Assembly (NCBI GenBank): GCA_019637695.1
Contig: JAHBVG010000074.1
Span: 1-37,246 of the forward strand
From: Caldilineaceae bacterium
GTDB lineage: Bacteria > Chloroflexota > Anaerolineae > Caldilineales > Caldilineaceae
DNA: 37,246 nt
Direction of reading: 5' to 3'
Shown: positions 8,324 to 17,346 of the stretch, in pieces
Position numbering within the stretch: position 1 is the first letter of the stretch
Layout of the letters: each line of letters begins with the position of its first letter
Notes under the pieces: generated by a model
What the model was told of the DNA's origin: nothing
Databases searched by the model: none
Seen by the model: the letters and a program-made list of their open reading frames with translations, nothing else
Program-made: the position numbers and the translations under genes

Positions 8324-8423
8324 TAGAGTATGCTGGAATCTGCTCCACAGGTCTCGCCAGCAGCAGCGAGATCGAGAAGGTGGATCTATCAATTTCGGTA
8401 AATTTGGCAGACGGGAGGCCAGG

Positions 8424-9341
8424 GTGGATCGTAAAACGTTTGGGAAATTGGTGGCGGCGCTGCGCCGAGAGCAATTCAACGAGGAGGGGGAACGATTTAC
8501 TCAGGCAATGTTGGCCCACAAGGCAGAGGAACTTGATCCAGCGACGCCGCTCAACGAACTCGTCATCGGCAAGATCGAACGTGGCGAGCGCGCTCAGTTG
8601 GATAAGCCCACGTTGGTGAGCCTGATGCATGTCCTCGACCTGACGTTGGGCGAGCGACAGGTCTTCCTGCAACTAGCCAGCGGATTGGACAGCGCAAGCC
8701 TCTACCCCACCCAGAGTGACAGCAGCACGATCCTGTGTTCGGCGATGGAAATGGTTGCCGAGATTCAACTCCCTGCGCTGCTATTGGATCAATACCTGGA
8801 CGTGATCGCCGTCAACGCGCTGGTGCTGCCCTTTTATCAGATATCAATTGCTGATCTACAAAAACGCGCCGGACGGCCAGCCGCGTTCAACCTGCTGGGG
8901 ATGATCTTTTCTGACGATTTCGCCGCTGTGCGTGAGCGAATGCCGCGCCAACAATGGCATGAATTCGCCATGGGCAATGTGATCTACTTCCGCCGCACCA
9001 CATTGCCCTACCGCATGACCGACTATTTTCAGCAGATCTTCGAGCAATTGCGGCGCAATCGCAACTTCCGTTGGTTTTGGGAACAGGTGCATTACGAAGA
9101 TAAACGCAGCTTTGTGGGCGGGGAACTGTTCGAAATTGGGGGAACAGCGATGGGGCGCCTGCGCTTCCTTACCGCCCCGCTGGTACAGTTAACATCGTAT
9201 GGCAATTTGGAGATCATCACCCATATCCCTCGCGATAAGACAACCACCGATGTCATCCACCGGTTGATCCAGGATTGCCCTGCCGGTGTCTATCAACTTG
9301 CGCCCTGGCCGCAGAAATCTACCCCATCACCTATGGTATAA
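8424..9341 (+). CDS. XRE-type transcriptional regulator with MmyB-like ligand domain
   Basis: This 305-residue protein has an N-terminal helix-turn-helix (about 5-85, including ELVIGKIERGER and LSLMHVLDLT-type helices). The C-terminal region begins LPALLLDQYLDVIAVNALV and resembles the MmyB/PAS-like ligand domain of this regulator family. It probably senses a small molecule and controls itself or its neighbours. The GTG at 8424 is chosen because GGGAGG lies about 6 bases upstream and the helix-turn-helix begins at once. A longer frame from 8295 would start inside the promoter. The last bases of the gene contain the promoter of the next gene. Confidence 0.8.
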   Translation: MDRKTFGKLVAALRREQFNEEGERFTQAMLAHKAEELDPATPLNELVIGKIERGERAQLDKPTLVSLMHVLDLTLGERQVFLQLASGLDSASLYPTQSDSSTILCSAMEMVAEIQLPALLLDQYLDVIAVNALVLPFYQISIADLQKRAGRPAAFNLLGMIFSDDFAAVRERMPRQQWHEFAMGNVIYFRRTTLPYRMTDYFQQIFEQLRRNRNFRWFWEQVHYEDKRSFVGGELFEIGGTAMGRLRFLTAPLVQLTSYGNLEIITHIPRDKTTTDVIHRLIQDCPAGVYQLAPWPQKSTPSPMV

Positions 9342-9342
9342 T
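9334..9342 (+). promoter_or_regulatory. Extended -10 promoter overlapping the XRE stop codon
   Basis: TGGTATAAT is a perfect extended -10 element (TGnTATAAT). The TAA stop of the XRE gene (9339-9341) lies inside it. No matching -35 is visible. Transcription would begin near 9349, about 40 bases before the YhcH-family start. Confidence 0.55.
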
Positions 9343-9389
9343 CCTGAAATCAACGTATCCTCTCCACCAGAACATTCGCGAGGAAAGCC

Positions 9390-9869
9390 ATGATCATCGA
9401 TCAATTGCACAATGTTCAATCTGGTTTTTACCCCACGCTGCTCTCAGCGACAGACGCCAGCAGGTTAACGCAACGCTTCGCAAAGGCATTTCATTTCCTC
9501 CAAACCGCAGATTTGGAAAACGCCGCGCCGGGACGCGTCGACATCGAGGGCGATCAGATCTTCGCGCTGGTGCAGGAATACAACACCAAACCGCTGGAGC
9601 AGGGCTTTTGGGAAGCGCATCGCAAGTATATTGACATCCAATATGTCGTCAGCGGTGAAGAGTACATGGGTTACGCCAACCTGGCCCAACTCGACGCCGG
9701 CGAATACGACGCCGCCAAAGACTTTCTGCCCCTGCACGGTGATGGCAGCTTCGTGCGCCTGCCCGCGGGGATGTTCACCCTCTTCATGCCCGAAGACGCC
9801 CACATGCCCGGCATGGCCGTGGATCAACCGCAGTCAGTGAAGAAAGTTGTCGTCAAGATTGCAGTCTGA
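9390..9869 (+). CDS. YhcH/YjgK/YiaL family (DUF386) protein
   Basis: This 159-residue cupin-like protein matches the YhcH/EbgC family: RVDIEGDQIFALVQEY, then HRKYIDIQYVVSGEE, then a C-terminal MPEDAHMPGM with probable metal-binding acidic and histidine residues. Family members are linked to sugar or sialic acid catabolism and to the beta subunit of evolved beta-galactosidase. The exact reaction is not settled. A GAGGAAAG ribosome binding site supports the ATG at 9390. It lies upstream of a UroD-family gene across a heptamer-repeat spacer. Confidence 0.85.
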   Translation: MIIDQLHNVQSGFYPTLLSATDASRLTQRFAKAFHFLQTADLENAAPGRVDIEGDQIFALVQEYNTKPLEQGFWEAHRKYIDIQYVVSGEEYMGYANLAQLDAGEYDAAKDFLPLHGDGSFVRLPAGMFTLFMPEDAHMPGMAVDQPQSVKKVVVKIAV

Positions 9870-9879
9870 AAAAAGAAGG

Positions 9880-9979
9880 GATTGGGGACTGGGGATTGGG
9901 GATCGTGTAGCGGATCTGAAATCTCCTCATCACCCAATCTCTTTCCAATCCCCAATCACCAATCCCTAATCCCCAACCC
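9880..9979 (+). repeat. Facing arrays of 7-bp repeats (STRR-like)
   Basis: The left array has units GATTGGG, GACTGGG, GATTGGG, GATCGTG at 9880-9907. The right array has CCAATCC, CCAATCA, CCAATCC, CTAATCC, CCAACCC at 9945-9979. The right units are the reverse complement of the left units in rotated phase, so the element can fold into a long imperfect hairpin around a 37-base centre. It begins 10 bases after the YhcH-family stop and ends one base before the next start codon. Confidence 0.85.
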
Positions 9980-9980
9980 T

Positions 9981-10973
<993 letters not shown>

Positions 10974-11022
10974 CTATGCCAACACTTTCACAAATCGTAG
11001 TTCCGTTCGCCACATCATTGCC

Positions 11023-11799
11023 TTATCTCCCCTGAAAATCTGGAGATCTCCGCTCGCGGAACGCCGCCAATCCCTCTTGAAGATCGGCGGTGAAGGCGGT
11101 CATGCCGCTGGCGAGGGCTTCGAGGGTGACGGCGCTGGCGAGATCGCCGTCGATCAACTGTTTGGCGGCCTGCACTGCCACCGGCGCATTGCGGGCGATG
11201 ATCTCGGCCAACTCGTGGGCGCGCACGTCCAATGCGTCAGCGGCCACAACCTCATTGACCAATCCCCAGCGTTCGGCGGTGACGGCGTCAATGCGCGCGC
11301 CGGTGAAGATCATCTGCTTGGCGCGGGCCGCGCCGATCAAGCGGGGCAGACGCTGCGTCCCCGCCCAGCCAGGGATCGTACCCAGCGTGGTTTCGGGCAG
11401 CGCCAGTTGAACCGTCTCGGCGGCCAGGCGCAGATCGGCGGCCAGCGCCAATTCCAACCCCCCGCCGAAGGTGTAGCCGTTTAAGACGGCGATGAGCGGT
11501 TGGGGCAGGCGCGCCAGCCGGTCGAAGACGCGGTGGCCGTCGCGGATCCACTGCCGCCACATCTGCAACGGCTCCAGCGCGGACCAGGCGTAGATATCCG
11601 CGCCCACACAAAAGGCGCGTCCGCTGCCCGTGAGCAGAACCACACGCACATCCTGATTTTGCTCCAGAGCAGCGGCCATCCCCTCCAATTGGGCCAGCAT
11701 GGCGGGCGTCAACGCGTTGAGCTTCTCTGGGCGGTTGAGCGTAATCGTGGCAATACGGTTGTCTATAGAAAGGGTGATCTGGGTATCGTCTTGGTTCAT
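11023..11799 (-). CDS. Enoyl-CoA hydratase/isomerase family protein
   Basis: This 258-residue crotonase has the oxyanion-hole segments RAFCVGADI (61-69) and NGYTFGGGLELALAAD. Both catalytic glutamates of true hydratases appear to be present: E116 in GGGLELA and E136 in LPETTLGTIPGWAGTQRLPR, 20 residues apart as in rat crotonase (E144/E164). It likely hydrates trans-2-enoyl-CoA in fatty or branched acid catabolism. The start at 11799 (MNQDD) is chosen because the upstream in-frame extension is a GATG-rich repeat and overlaps the divergent Uma2 gene. Confidence 0.88.
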   Translation of the reverse strand: MNQDDTQITLSIDNRIATITLNRPEKLNALTPAMLAQLEGMAAALEQNQDVRVVLLTGSGRAFCVGADIYAWSALEPLQMWRQWIRDGHRVFDRLARLPQPLIAVLNGYTFGGGLELALAADLRLAAETVQLALPETTLGTIPGWAGTQRLPRLIGAARAKQMIFTGARIDAVTAERWGLVNEVVAADALDVRAHELAEIIARNAPVAVQAAKQLIDGDLASAVTLEALASGMTAFTADLQEGLAAFRERRSPDFQGR

Positions 11800-11817
11800 G
11801 GATGGATGATGGGATGA

Positions 11818-11826
11818 TGGTATAAT
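11818..11826 (+). promoter_or_regulatory. Extended -10 promoter of the Uma2 gene
   Basis: TGGTATAAT, identical to the element at 9334, lies 41 bases before the Uma2 start. It is embedded in a GATG-rich stretch (11800-11820) and has no clear -35. Confidence 0.5.
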
Positions 11827-11867
11827 GGTTTGAGATTGGCGAAAAATGAGCGACGGGAGAGTGAAAG

Positions 11868-12443
11868 ATGAGCGCACGCCCTCAACTGAAACGGCTTTAC
11901 ACCGAAGAAGAATACTTCGCGCTGGAAGAAGCGTCGGAGATCAAGCACGAATTCTATCGCGGTGAGATCTTCGCCATGACAGGTGGAACGGTCAACCACA
12001 ACCGGATTACAAGAAATGTTCTGACCGCACTTGATTCACGTTTACAAGGCGGCAGATGCGAAGCTTTTGGCAGTGATCTTCGCGTGTGGATCGAAGCGCA
12101 TAGTCTTTACACCTACCCCGATGTGCTGGTCGTCTGCGGCGGCGTGGATATTGCCGATAGACGCAACGATACGATCACAAACCCGCAGGTGATCGTTGAG
12201 GTATTGTCGCCCTCCACCCAGGCGTACGACCAGGGGGAAAAGTTCGTCTTCTATCGCACCATCCCCACTTTGCAGGAGTATGTGCTGATCCACCAGGAGA
12301 CGCCGCACATCATCCACTACCGCAAACAAGCGGAGGGCTGGCTGCTGACCGACCTGCTCTCAATCGATGACAGGTTGACGCTCTCTTCGCTCAACGTCGA
12401 GATTCCCTTGCAACGCATCTACGACCGCGTTGATTGGTTATGA
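11868..12443 (+). CDS. Uma2 family (DUF820) restriction-like endonuclease
   Basis: This 191-residue protein of the Uma2 family has YTEEEYFALEEAS...HEFYRGEIFAMTGGT at the N-terminus. A PD-(D/E)xK-type core follows with D85 (YPDVLVV), E111 (VIVEVLSPST) and K125 (GEKFVFYR). Such genes are strongly expanded in Cyanobacteria and Chloroflexota, and their biological target is unknown. A GGGAG ribosome binding site supports ATG at 11868. A heptamer array starts 2 bases after its stop. Confidence 0.9.
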   Translation: MSARPQLKRLYTEEEYFALEEASEIKHEFYRGEIFAMTGGTVNHNRITRNVLTALDSRLQGGRCEAFGSDLRVWIEAHSLYTYPDVLVVCGGVDIADRRNDTITNPQVIVEVLSPSTQAYDQGEKFVFYRTIPTLQEYVLIHQETPHIIHYRKQAEGWLLTDLLSIDDRLTLSSLNVEIPLQRIYDRVDWL

Positions 12444-12444
12444 C

Positions 12445-12472
12445 CCAGTCACCAGTTACCCAATCCCTACTC
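12445..12472 (+). repeat. Degenerate 7-bp repeat array
   Basis: The units are CCAGTCA, CCAGTTA, CCCAATC and CCTACTC. The array lies between the convergent Uma2 and CoA-transferase genes, and the TAG of the latter (12467-12469 on the minus strand) falls inside the last unit. Confidence 0.6.
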
Positions 12473-13993
12473 CCAGAAGATCCGCTCATCCATCAGTCTT
12501 AGATCCGCTGCGATCTGCGGGCGGAACTCCATCTGCGCGAGAACATCCCGTTCAAGATCGACGCCGGGCGCGATTTCGATCAGGGTAATGCCATCGGCTC
12601 TGAGTTCAAAGACAGCGCGCTCGGTGACGTAGAGGACCGGCTGCTCGACGGAGCGGGCATAGTCGCCGCTGAAGGTGATCTGATCCACGCAGTCGATGAA
12701 TTTGGGGATGCCGCCTTCGTTGACAATCTTCAAGTGACCGTCGCCCACATGACAGCGGAACCCCTTGGCCGTAAAGGTCCCACAGAAGACCACCTTTTTG
12801 GCGTTCTGCGAAATGTTGATGAAACCACCGCAGCCGGCCAACATGCCGCCCACCTTGCTGGCGTTGACGTTGCCGTGGCGATCCGCCTGCGCCATGCCCA
12901 GGAAGGCGACATCAATGCCTCCGCCATCGTAGAAGTTGAACTGTGCATCTTCCTCGACCATGGCCACGGCGTTGTAAGCCGCTCCAAAGATGACGCCGCG
13001 CGCCGGCAGCCCACCGATCTGCCCCTGTTCCACGGTGACGTTGATCTGATCGAACCAGCCTTCCTCGGCGGCGACCGAGGCGATGCCGTCGGGCATGCCC
13101 ACGCCCACGTTGATGACCGCGCCGGGCGTCAATTCGCGGGCGGCGCGGCGGGCGACGATCTTGCGTTCGTCCAGCGACAGCGGCTCGATCCCGTCCAATG
13201 GGGCGCGCATCTGCCCGCTCAGCGCCGGATCGTAGAATCCAGCCGACGTCTGCGCCTGCGCCGGATCGACGACAATCGCATCCACCAAAATGCCGGGGAT
13301 GCGCACCTGTTTGGGGTCGAGGCTGCCTGCTTCGGCCAGATATTTGACCTGCACAATCACCTTGCCGCCGCACGCCCGCGCCGCCTGGGCAATCGAGATC
13401 CCTTCGAGCAGGGCCGCTTCTTCTTCGTATGAGATGTTGCCATTGGTGTCGGCGGTGGTGCCGCGGATCAGCGCCACATCCATATGGAAGCTGGGGAAGA
13501 AGAGCCATTCCTCGCCGTCGATCTCCATGACGCGCACCAGATCCTCGGCGGTGATGGCGTTCATGCGGCCCCCTTCGAGCCGCGGATCGATATAGGTGCG
13601 CAGCCCTACTTTGGTGAAGACGCCCGGTTTGCGCGCCGCTACGGTGCTGTACATCTGCGAGAGTACACCCTGCGGAAAGTTGTAACTCTCGATCTCGTTG
13701 TTGGCGATCATCTTCGCCATCTGCGGGGCCATCCCCAAGTGGCCGGCAATATCACGCCGCACAAGACCGGGGATGGCGAGCAGATCGGTGCCGATCTCCT
13801 TGCGGTCGCCCAGCCCTGTGGCGTGGATCAGCGTCAACCCGCGCGGCGTCCCTTCATCCAAAAAATGTTGACGCAACGCACGCAATAACTTTGTCGGCTC
13901 GCCAATGCCGCCCCCCGATCCCTGAATGGCAACATGATCACCATCCTTAAGCAGGCGGATCGCGTCCTCTGCACTCACAACTTTCTTTGACAA
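12467..13993 (-). CDS. Acetate/propionate CoA-transferase-like enzyme (fused alpha-beta)
   Basis: This 508-residue family I CoA-transferase has the alpha and beta halves in one chain. Visible features are an N-terminal GSGGGIGEPTKLLRAL, the mid-protein GVGMPDGIASVAAEEG, and the catalytic glutamate E322 in TVEQGQIGGLPARG, which forms the glutamyl-CoA thioester. Length and order match YdiF/propionate CoA-transferases. It probably exchanges CoA between short-chain acyl groups. The start is TTG at 13993 with an AAAGG about 8 bases upstream. The gene ends within a heptamer repeat. Confidence 0.88.
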   Translation of the reverse strand: MSKKVVSAEDAIRLLKDGDHVAIQGSGGGIGEPTKLLRALRQHFLDEGTPRGLTLIHATGLGDRKEIGTDLLAIPGLVRRDIAGHLGMAPQMAKMIANNEIESYNFPQGVLSQMYSTVAARKPGVFTKVGLRTYIDPRLEGGRMNAITAEDLVRVMEIDGEEWLFFPSFHMDVALIRGTTADTNGNISYEEEAALLEGISIAQAARACGGKVIVQVKYLAEAGSLDPKQVRIPGILVDAIVVDPAQAQTSAGFYDPALSGQMRAPLDGIEPLSLDERKIVARRAARELTPGAVINVGVGMPDGIASVAAEEGWFDQINVTVEQGQIGGLPARGVIFGAAYNAVAMVEEDAQFNFYDGGGIDVAFLGMAQADRHGNVNASKVGGMLAGCGGFINISQNAKKVVFCGTFTAKGFRCHVGDGHLKIVNEGGIPKFIDCVDQITFSGDYARSVEQPVLYVTERAVFELRADGITLIEIAPGVDLERDVLAQMEFRPQIAADLRLMDERIFWE

Positions 13994-14094
13994 TCCAGGA
14001 GCCTTTCTTGACGATGCGGATGCGACGAGGCGAGGATTAGCAAAACAGGCCGCTCCCGCTCCTCCATAGGCGCTAACTTAAGGGGTAAACGGAC

Positions 14095-14132
14095 AAGTGC
14101 CGGGGAATTCACCGAAAAAGTTCCCGGCACTT
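14095..14132 (-). terminator. Hairpin downstream of the 495-residue gene
   Basis: AAGTGCCGGGGAA at 14095-14107 pairs with TTCCCGGCACTT at 14121-14132 with one bulged G. It lies 15 bases past the stop at 14148 in the direction of transcription. No clear U-tract follows, so function as a terminator is inferred. Confidence 0.45.
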
Positions 14133-14147
14133 TCGCAGGCCCTTCAC

Positions 14148-15635
14148 CTACTTTTCCGCCTGCACTACCATCATCCCATCTGCGTCAGGGACATAGCCCA
14201 TGGGTCCTTGGGGGATAGTATCCTGGATTTGCAGGGCGCCGCTGTCCATTGCTTCCCACAAGATCTGAAAAGGTACTGTGCCAGCCTTCCATTTTTCGGC
14301 CAGCATGAGGCCATGACCGGGCAGGATGGTAAAGACAATCTGGCGCGGATCGTCGGGGTTGTGGAGCGCTTCGGAACGGCCAAACGCACCCTTGATGCCT
14401 TGCGCCTGCGCTTCCGTGGCGCACGAAACCAGATAGTGATAGTAGGGCGCATCGAGCGGTACGAATTCGACAAAAGCCGGATCATAAGCGCTGATGCTAC
14501 GATGTCCGTGTAACTTTGAACGGACCACAGGCGCGCGGCGGCCGGCCTCACTTCCCCATGCTGCGTCAAGACGGATGGTGGGCAGCGCGGTATCCATATC
14601 CATCATCTCCACCGCTTCAGACGAGGGAGGATCGTTCTGCCGCTCGGCCACATGGCGCACCTGCGCGCCCATGCCATCCGAGCGCAGGCCGACGATAATC
14701 GCCAGATCCCGTTCGGTCAGATTGCCCTTGTTCACGGGCCGGGCGCTGCCGGTGACAGTGGCGATCAGCGCGTTCAAGGTTGTATCCCAGGTGGCGAAAC
14801 ATCCCTCACTGTATTGGCTGCTGACGGCGTCGCTCACGGCAGGCACAGCGACCAGATCGGTGATCTGCACCATATTTGTGAAAAATTGACGCTTGCCCAA
14901 TTCCACGCTGGCGTTGCACATGGCTTCGGGCGCAATGGCCGACTGCCAGAGCGTCTGGGATATGAGATCCCCCACGACTTCGTGTTTGGTGACCTCGCGT
15001 GTACTCAATGCCGTTACAATGCGCAGGACAATATCGGCGTAGAAGCCGTCGGGCGAAGCGGCCTTAGAGCGAGGATAAGCGCCCACCAGATCGAAATGAT
15101 AAGCTTCTTCGGGGTAGCTATCCCCTACGATCAGCAGCACGCGGATACTTTTGCTCTGCGCCTGCACCAGCCGCTCCAACGCCAGGATCGCTCCACCGCG
15201 CCGCCCCTGCTCGTGGAGGACAACACGAGCGCCAGGCGCCAGGCCGGGGAAGTCGTAATCATGGGGATCGACTTCCTCTTTCTGCAAGATATCGGCGAAA
15301 TAGGCGAGCTTCTCCTCAAATTGGGCGCGAGTGATATGGACAAGCGTGAGGATGGTCGGTGTGCGCGCAATTTGCAACCGGCGTCGGGCGGAAAAGAGCA
15401 GGGCCTTTCGCCATTCCACCGGTTCGCCAAAGCGGGCGGTCGTCAAAATGAGATCGGTCTCTGCCGTCGGCTGATCTTGAATACGATGGCCCTGTTGATC
15501 AAGATGGGCAATCAGGTTGGTCATCACTTCATCAAGCAGCGGAGTGGTTGCGCCCGGCACAGAGGCGAAATGGATGGGTTTGAGCCAGGAATGAATGGGT
15601 TTATCAGTTGGAATATGAAGCTGCCAACCGTTCAT
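14148..15635 (-). CDS. Conserved-looking 495-residue protein of unknown function
   Basis: I do not recognise the family. The protein is soluble by appearance, with no signal peptide or transmembrane helix. It alternates Rossmann-like strands (TDLILTTARFG, RVLLIVGDSYPEEAYH) with motifs such as SSQYSEGCFATWD, KLHGHRSISAYDP and ILPGHGLMLAEKW. The pattern of Cys, His and Gly-rich turns suggests an enzyme, possibly sugar-isomerase-like, but this is weak. The start at 15635 has AAGGA 7 bases upstream; an ATG at 15680 has no ribosome binding site. It is followed by a CoA-transferase in the same direction, after a hairpin and about 100 bases. Confidence 0.65.
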   Translation of the reverse strand: MNGWQLHIPTDKPIHSWLKPIHFASVPGATTPLLDEVMTNLIAHLDQQGHRIQDQPTAETDLILTTARFGEPVEWRKALLFSARRRLQIARTPTILTLVHITRAQFEEKLAYFADILQKEEVDPHDYDFPGLAPGARVVLHEQGRRGGAILALERLVQAQSKSIRVLLIVGDSYPEEAYHFDLVGAYPRSKAASPDGFYADIVLRIVTALSTREVTKHEVVGDLISQTLWQSAIAPEAMCNASVELGKRQFFTNMVQITDLVAVPAVSDAVSSQYSEGCFATWDTTLNALIATVTGSARPVNKGNLTERDLAIIVGLRSDGMGAQVRHVAERQNDPPSSEAVEMMDMDTALPTIRLDAAWGSEAGRRAPVVRSKLHGHRSISAYDPAFVEFVPLDAPYYHYLVSCATEAQAQGIKGAFGRSEALHNPDDPRQIVFTILPGHGLMLAEKWKAGTVPFQILWEAMDSGALQIQDTIPQGPMGYVPDADGMMVVQAEK

Positions 15636-15735
15636 GTCGATGTCCTTATCCTTTTCTGAATTGAGTCTGGAGCGACGCATACAATTTGTACCCTATCATA
15701 TCCTGAAATCGTAATTCTTGCATCTGGAGAGTAAT

Positions 15736-15786
15736 GGCAGATGGCGGGTAGTAGGTGGATGGTTCCTATGGCGCGTAGTGCGTAAA
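15736..15786 (+). repeat. Degenerate 7-bp repeats upstream of the unknown gene
   Basis: The left part reads GGCAGAT, GGCGGGT, AGTAGGT, GGATGGT (15736-15763). After a short gap come GCGTAGT and GCGTAAA (15773-15786), the same unit as the array at 30349. The left part is degenerate and less certain than the right. Confidence 0.5.
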
Positions 15787-15862
15787 AGGGGTTTAGGTGG
15801 ACGGCTCGGAAAAATCGTCTGCGTAAGCCAATACTCGTCTGCCGTCCACCCAAACCCTTACG
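15781..15862. repeat. Long inverted repeat (17-bp core arms)
   Basis: GGGTTTAGGTGGACGGC (15789-15805) and GCCGTCCACCCAAACCC (15841-15857) are reverse complements except at one G-U position. Pairing extends imperfectly through CGTAA and TTACG at the ends. It lies just past the 3' end of the short-chain dehydrogenase gene (minus strand). It could be a terminator or a small non-autonomous mobile element. Confidence 0.7.
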
Positions 15863-15896
15863 AATCATCAACCCATTCTGAATACACCCAACTGGA

Positions 15897-16682
15897 TTAG
15901 ATGACCTCGCCTTGAAGACGGAAGACGCGAACCAGCCAATCGCCCAGGCGCGGGGAGAGGGTATTGAGGTAGATCAACAGGCGGCCTAGCGGTGGGATAA
16001 TGATTTCTGGCTGGCGACGGTGGACGGATTGGACAATGGCCCTGGCTACGCTCTCCGCCGAGATCGGCGCTGAGATCCATGGCACTTTGATCTTTTCGAT
16101 CATGGGGGTGGCAACCCGCCCAGGGAAGACAGTTGTCACCGAAACGCCGGTTCCGTGCAACTCCTGGCGCATGACTTCGCCGAAGCCGCTGAGGGCAAAT
16201 TTGGCCGCCACATAGGGCGCATCAAGCGGAATTCCTTTTTTAGCATCCATCGAGGTGACAAGTACAAGATGGCCGCTGTGCTTTTCGATCATGTGGGGCA
16301 GCGCCGCCAGGATCGGGTAGAGCGCGCCGTAAAAATTCACAGCCAGGGATCGCTCCACATCGGCGATCTCTACATCGACCACCCGCCCGCGCACATAGAC
16401 GCCCGCATTGGCTACGACAACGTCGATCCTGCCCCAGTGCGATAGCGTCTCGTGTACAATCTGCTCCCCTTGCGCTCGGTCCGCCACATCCGTAGGGATT
16501 ACCAACGTCTCGCCTCCCCTGGCGCGGATCAACTGGGCGAGATCTTCCAGCGCTGCCAGATTGCGAGACGCCAATACCACCTGCGCGCCAGCCTCGGCAA
16601 AGGCCAAAGCCGTCGCGTGGCCGATCCCGCTGGACGCGCCTGTGATAATAACAACGCGACCCGACAGGGGCAATTGATTCAT
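15897..16682 (-). CDS. Short-chain dehydrogenase/reductase
   Basis: This 261-residue classical SDR has cofactor motif TGASSGIG (14-21), NAG at 92-94, catalytic S144 and Y157-x-x-x-K161 (YVAAK). ASRN after strand 2 suggests NADP preference. The C-terminal hydrophobic stretch RLLIYLNTLSPRLGDWLVRVF may associate with membrane, as in SDRs acting on lipids. The substrate cannot be deduced. The ATG at 16682 has GAGAGG about 6 bases upstream. Confidence 0.9.
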   Translation of the reverse strand: MNQLPLSGRVVIITGASSGIGHATALAFAEAGAQVVLASRNLAALEDLAQLIRARGGETLVIPTDVADRAQGEQIVHETLSHWGRIDVVVANAGVYVRGRVVDVEIADVERSLAVNFYGALYPILAALPHMIEKHSGHLVLVTSMDAKKGIPLDAPYVAAKFALSGFGEVMRQELHGTGVSVTTVFPGRVATPMIEKIKVPWISAPISAESVARAIVQSVHRRQPEIIIPPLGRLLIYLNTLSPRLGDWLVRVFRLQGEVI

Positions 16683-16758
16683 GGGGATCCTCTCATAAGT
16701 GGTTTCGCAAGCGATGGTGGTTCAACAACTGCTATCCTCAAGGGGATCGATGAGGGCG

Positions 16759-17034
16759 TCAAGCAGTGCGTTCATCCTGTGCGGGCGGTTTGCTCCTATC
16801 CCCATCTGGGGCAAGGGCCTGTAACAATTCTGGTAGTGTATGCTTCTGTTCGCCATCGCGCAACATTGCCAGCAACAGTGGAATCAGACTGGGCCAATCG
16901 CGAAAATAGCGGACTTCGTCGCTGGTGACATAGTGAACGCGACCCCGCCACTCGGTTTGGCCCTCCTCTACTTCTTCCGTCCACAAACGCAATGTGAACA
17001 AATGACTTTGCCGGTTTGTCGAGTCCAATGCCAT
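16759..17034 (-). CDS. Small protein of unknown function
   Basis: This 91-residue acidic protein has FTLRLWTEEVEEGQTEWRGR and VHYVTSDEVRYFRDWPSLIP. The compact order of strands, then a helix with LLLAMLRDG, then a disordered polar tail suggests a single small domain. I do not recognise a named family. GGAG six bases before the ATG at 17034 and normal codon use support that it is a real gene. It is divergent from the large regulator downstream. Confidence 0.65.
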   Translation of the reverse strand: MALDSTNRQSHLFTLRLWTEEVEEGQTEWRGRVHYVTSDEVRYFRDWPSLIPLLLAMLRDGEQKHTLPELLQALAPDGDRSKPPAQDERTA

Positions 17035-17346
17035 GATTCTCTCCTGTCGCCAACATGAAATAAAGTGACGCCTCTTGCGCTCATAGGTAGCTATTGGGCG
17101 GGCTTATGATAGTAGCAACCTACCCATATTGTAAAAGATAGAGCGTTTATTAAACGTTTGAATAGCGGTTTATCTAACCCCGAATCTTTATTCACATTAT
17201 ATCGAAGCTTCGGTAATTCACGATTTTTGTCGAAGGAAGTGGAGCCAGCGCGTCGTCCCGCTCGTACGCCGCGGTTTCGCTCCAGTATCGTGAACTTCTG
17301 AGCTTACGTTTATGAAGGTTTGGGGCATCGTCTGAAAGAGCGGCTG
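17035..17346. other. Intergenic region upstream of the first BTAD-STAND regulator
   Basis: This 312-base divergent spacer is AT-rich in the middle. It contains two palindromes, CGTTTATTAAACG (17144-17156) and CGAAGCTTCG (near 17203-17212), which could be operators. I see no convincing -35/-10 pair. A TATAAT at 17350 overlaps the first codons of the regulator, which could allow a leaderless start at the ATG at 17362. Confidence 0.5.

Noticed and set aside
9880..9979. CRISPR array
   Set aside because: Units are 7 bases with no spacers, and no cas genes are present in the window.
9882..9980. N-terminal extension of the UroD-family protein from a TTG
   Set aside because: The extra residues are translated heptamer repeat. 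The family homology begins at the ATG at 9981.
11800..11820. GATG-rich stretch as a further heptamer array
   Set aside because: The two GGATGAT units are 8 bases apart, not 7, so it does not fit the strict period.
12734..13432. Plus-strand open frame antisense to the CoA-transferase
   Set aside because: It has no start context and no motif, and the opposite strand carries the conserved catalytic glutamate region.
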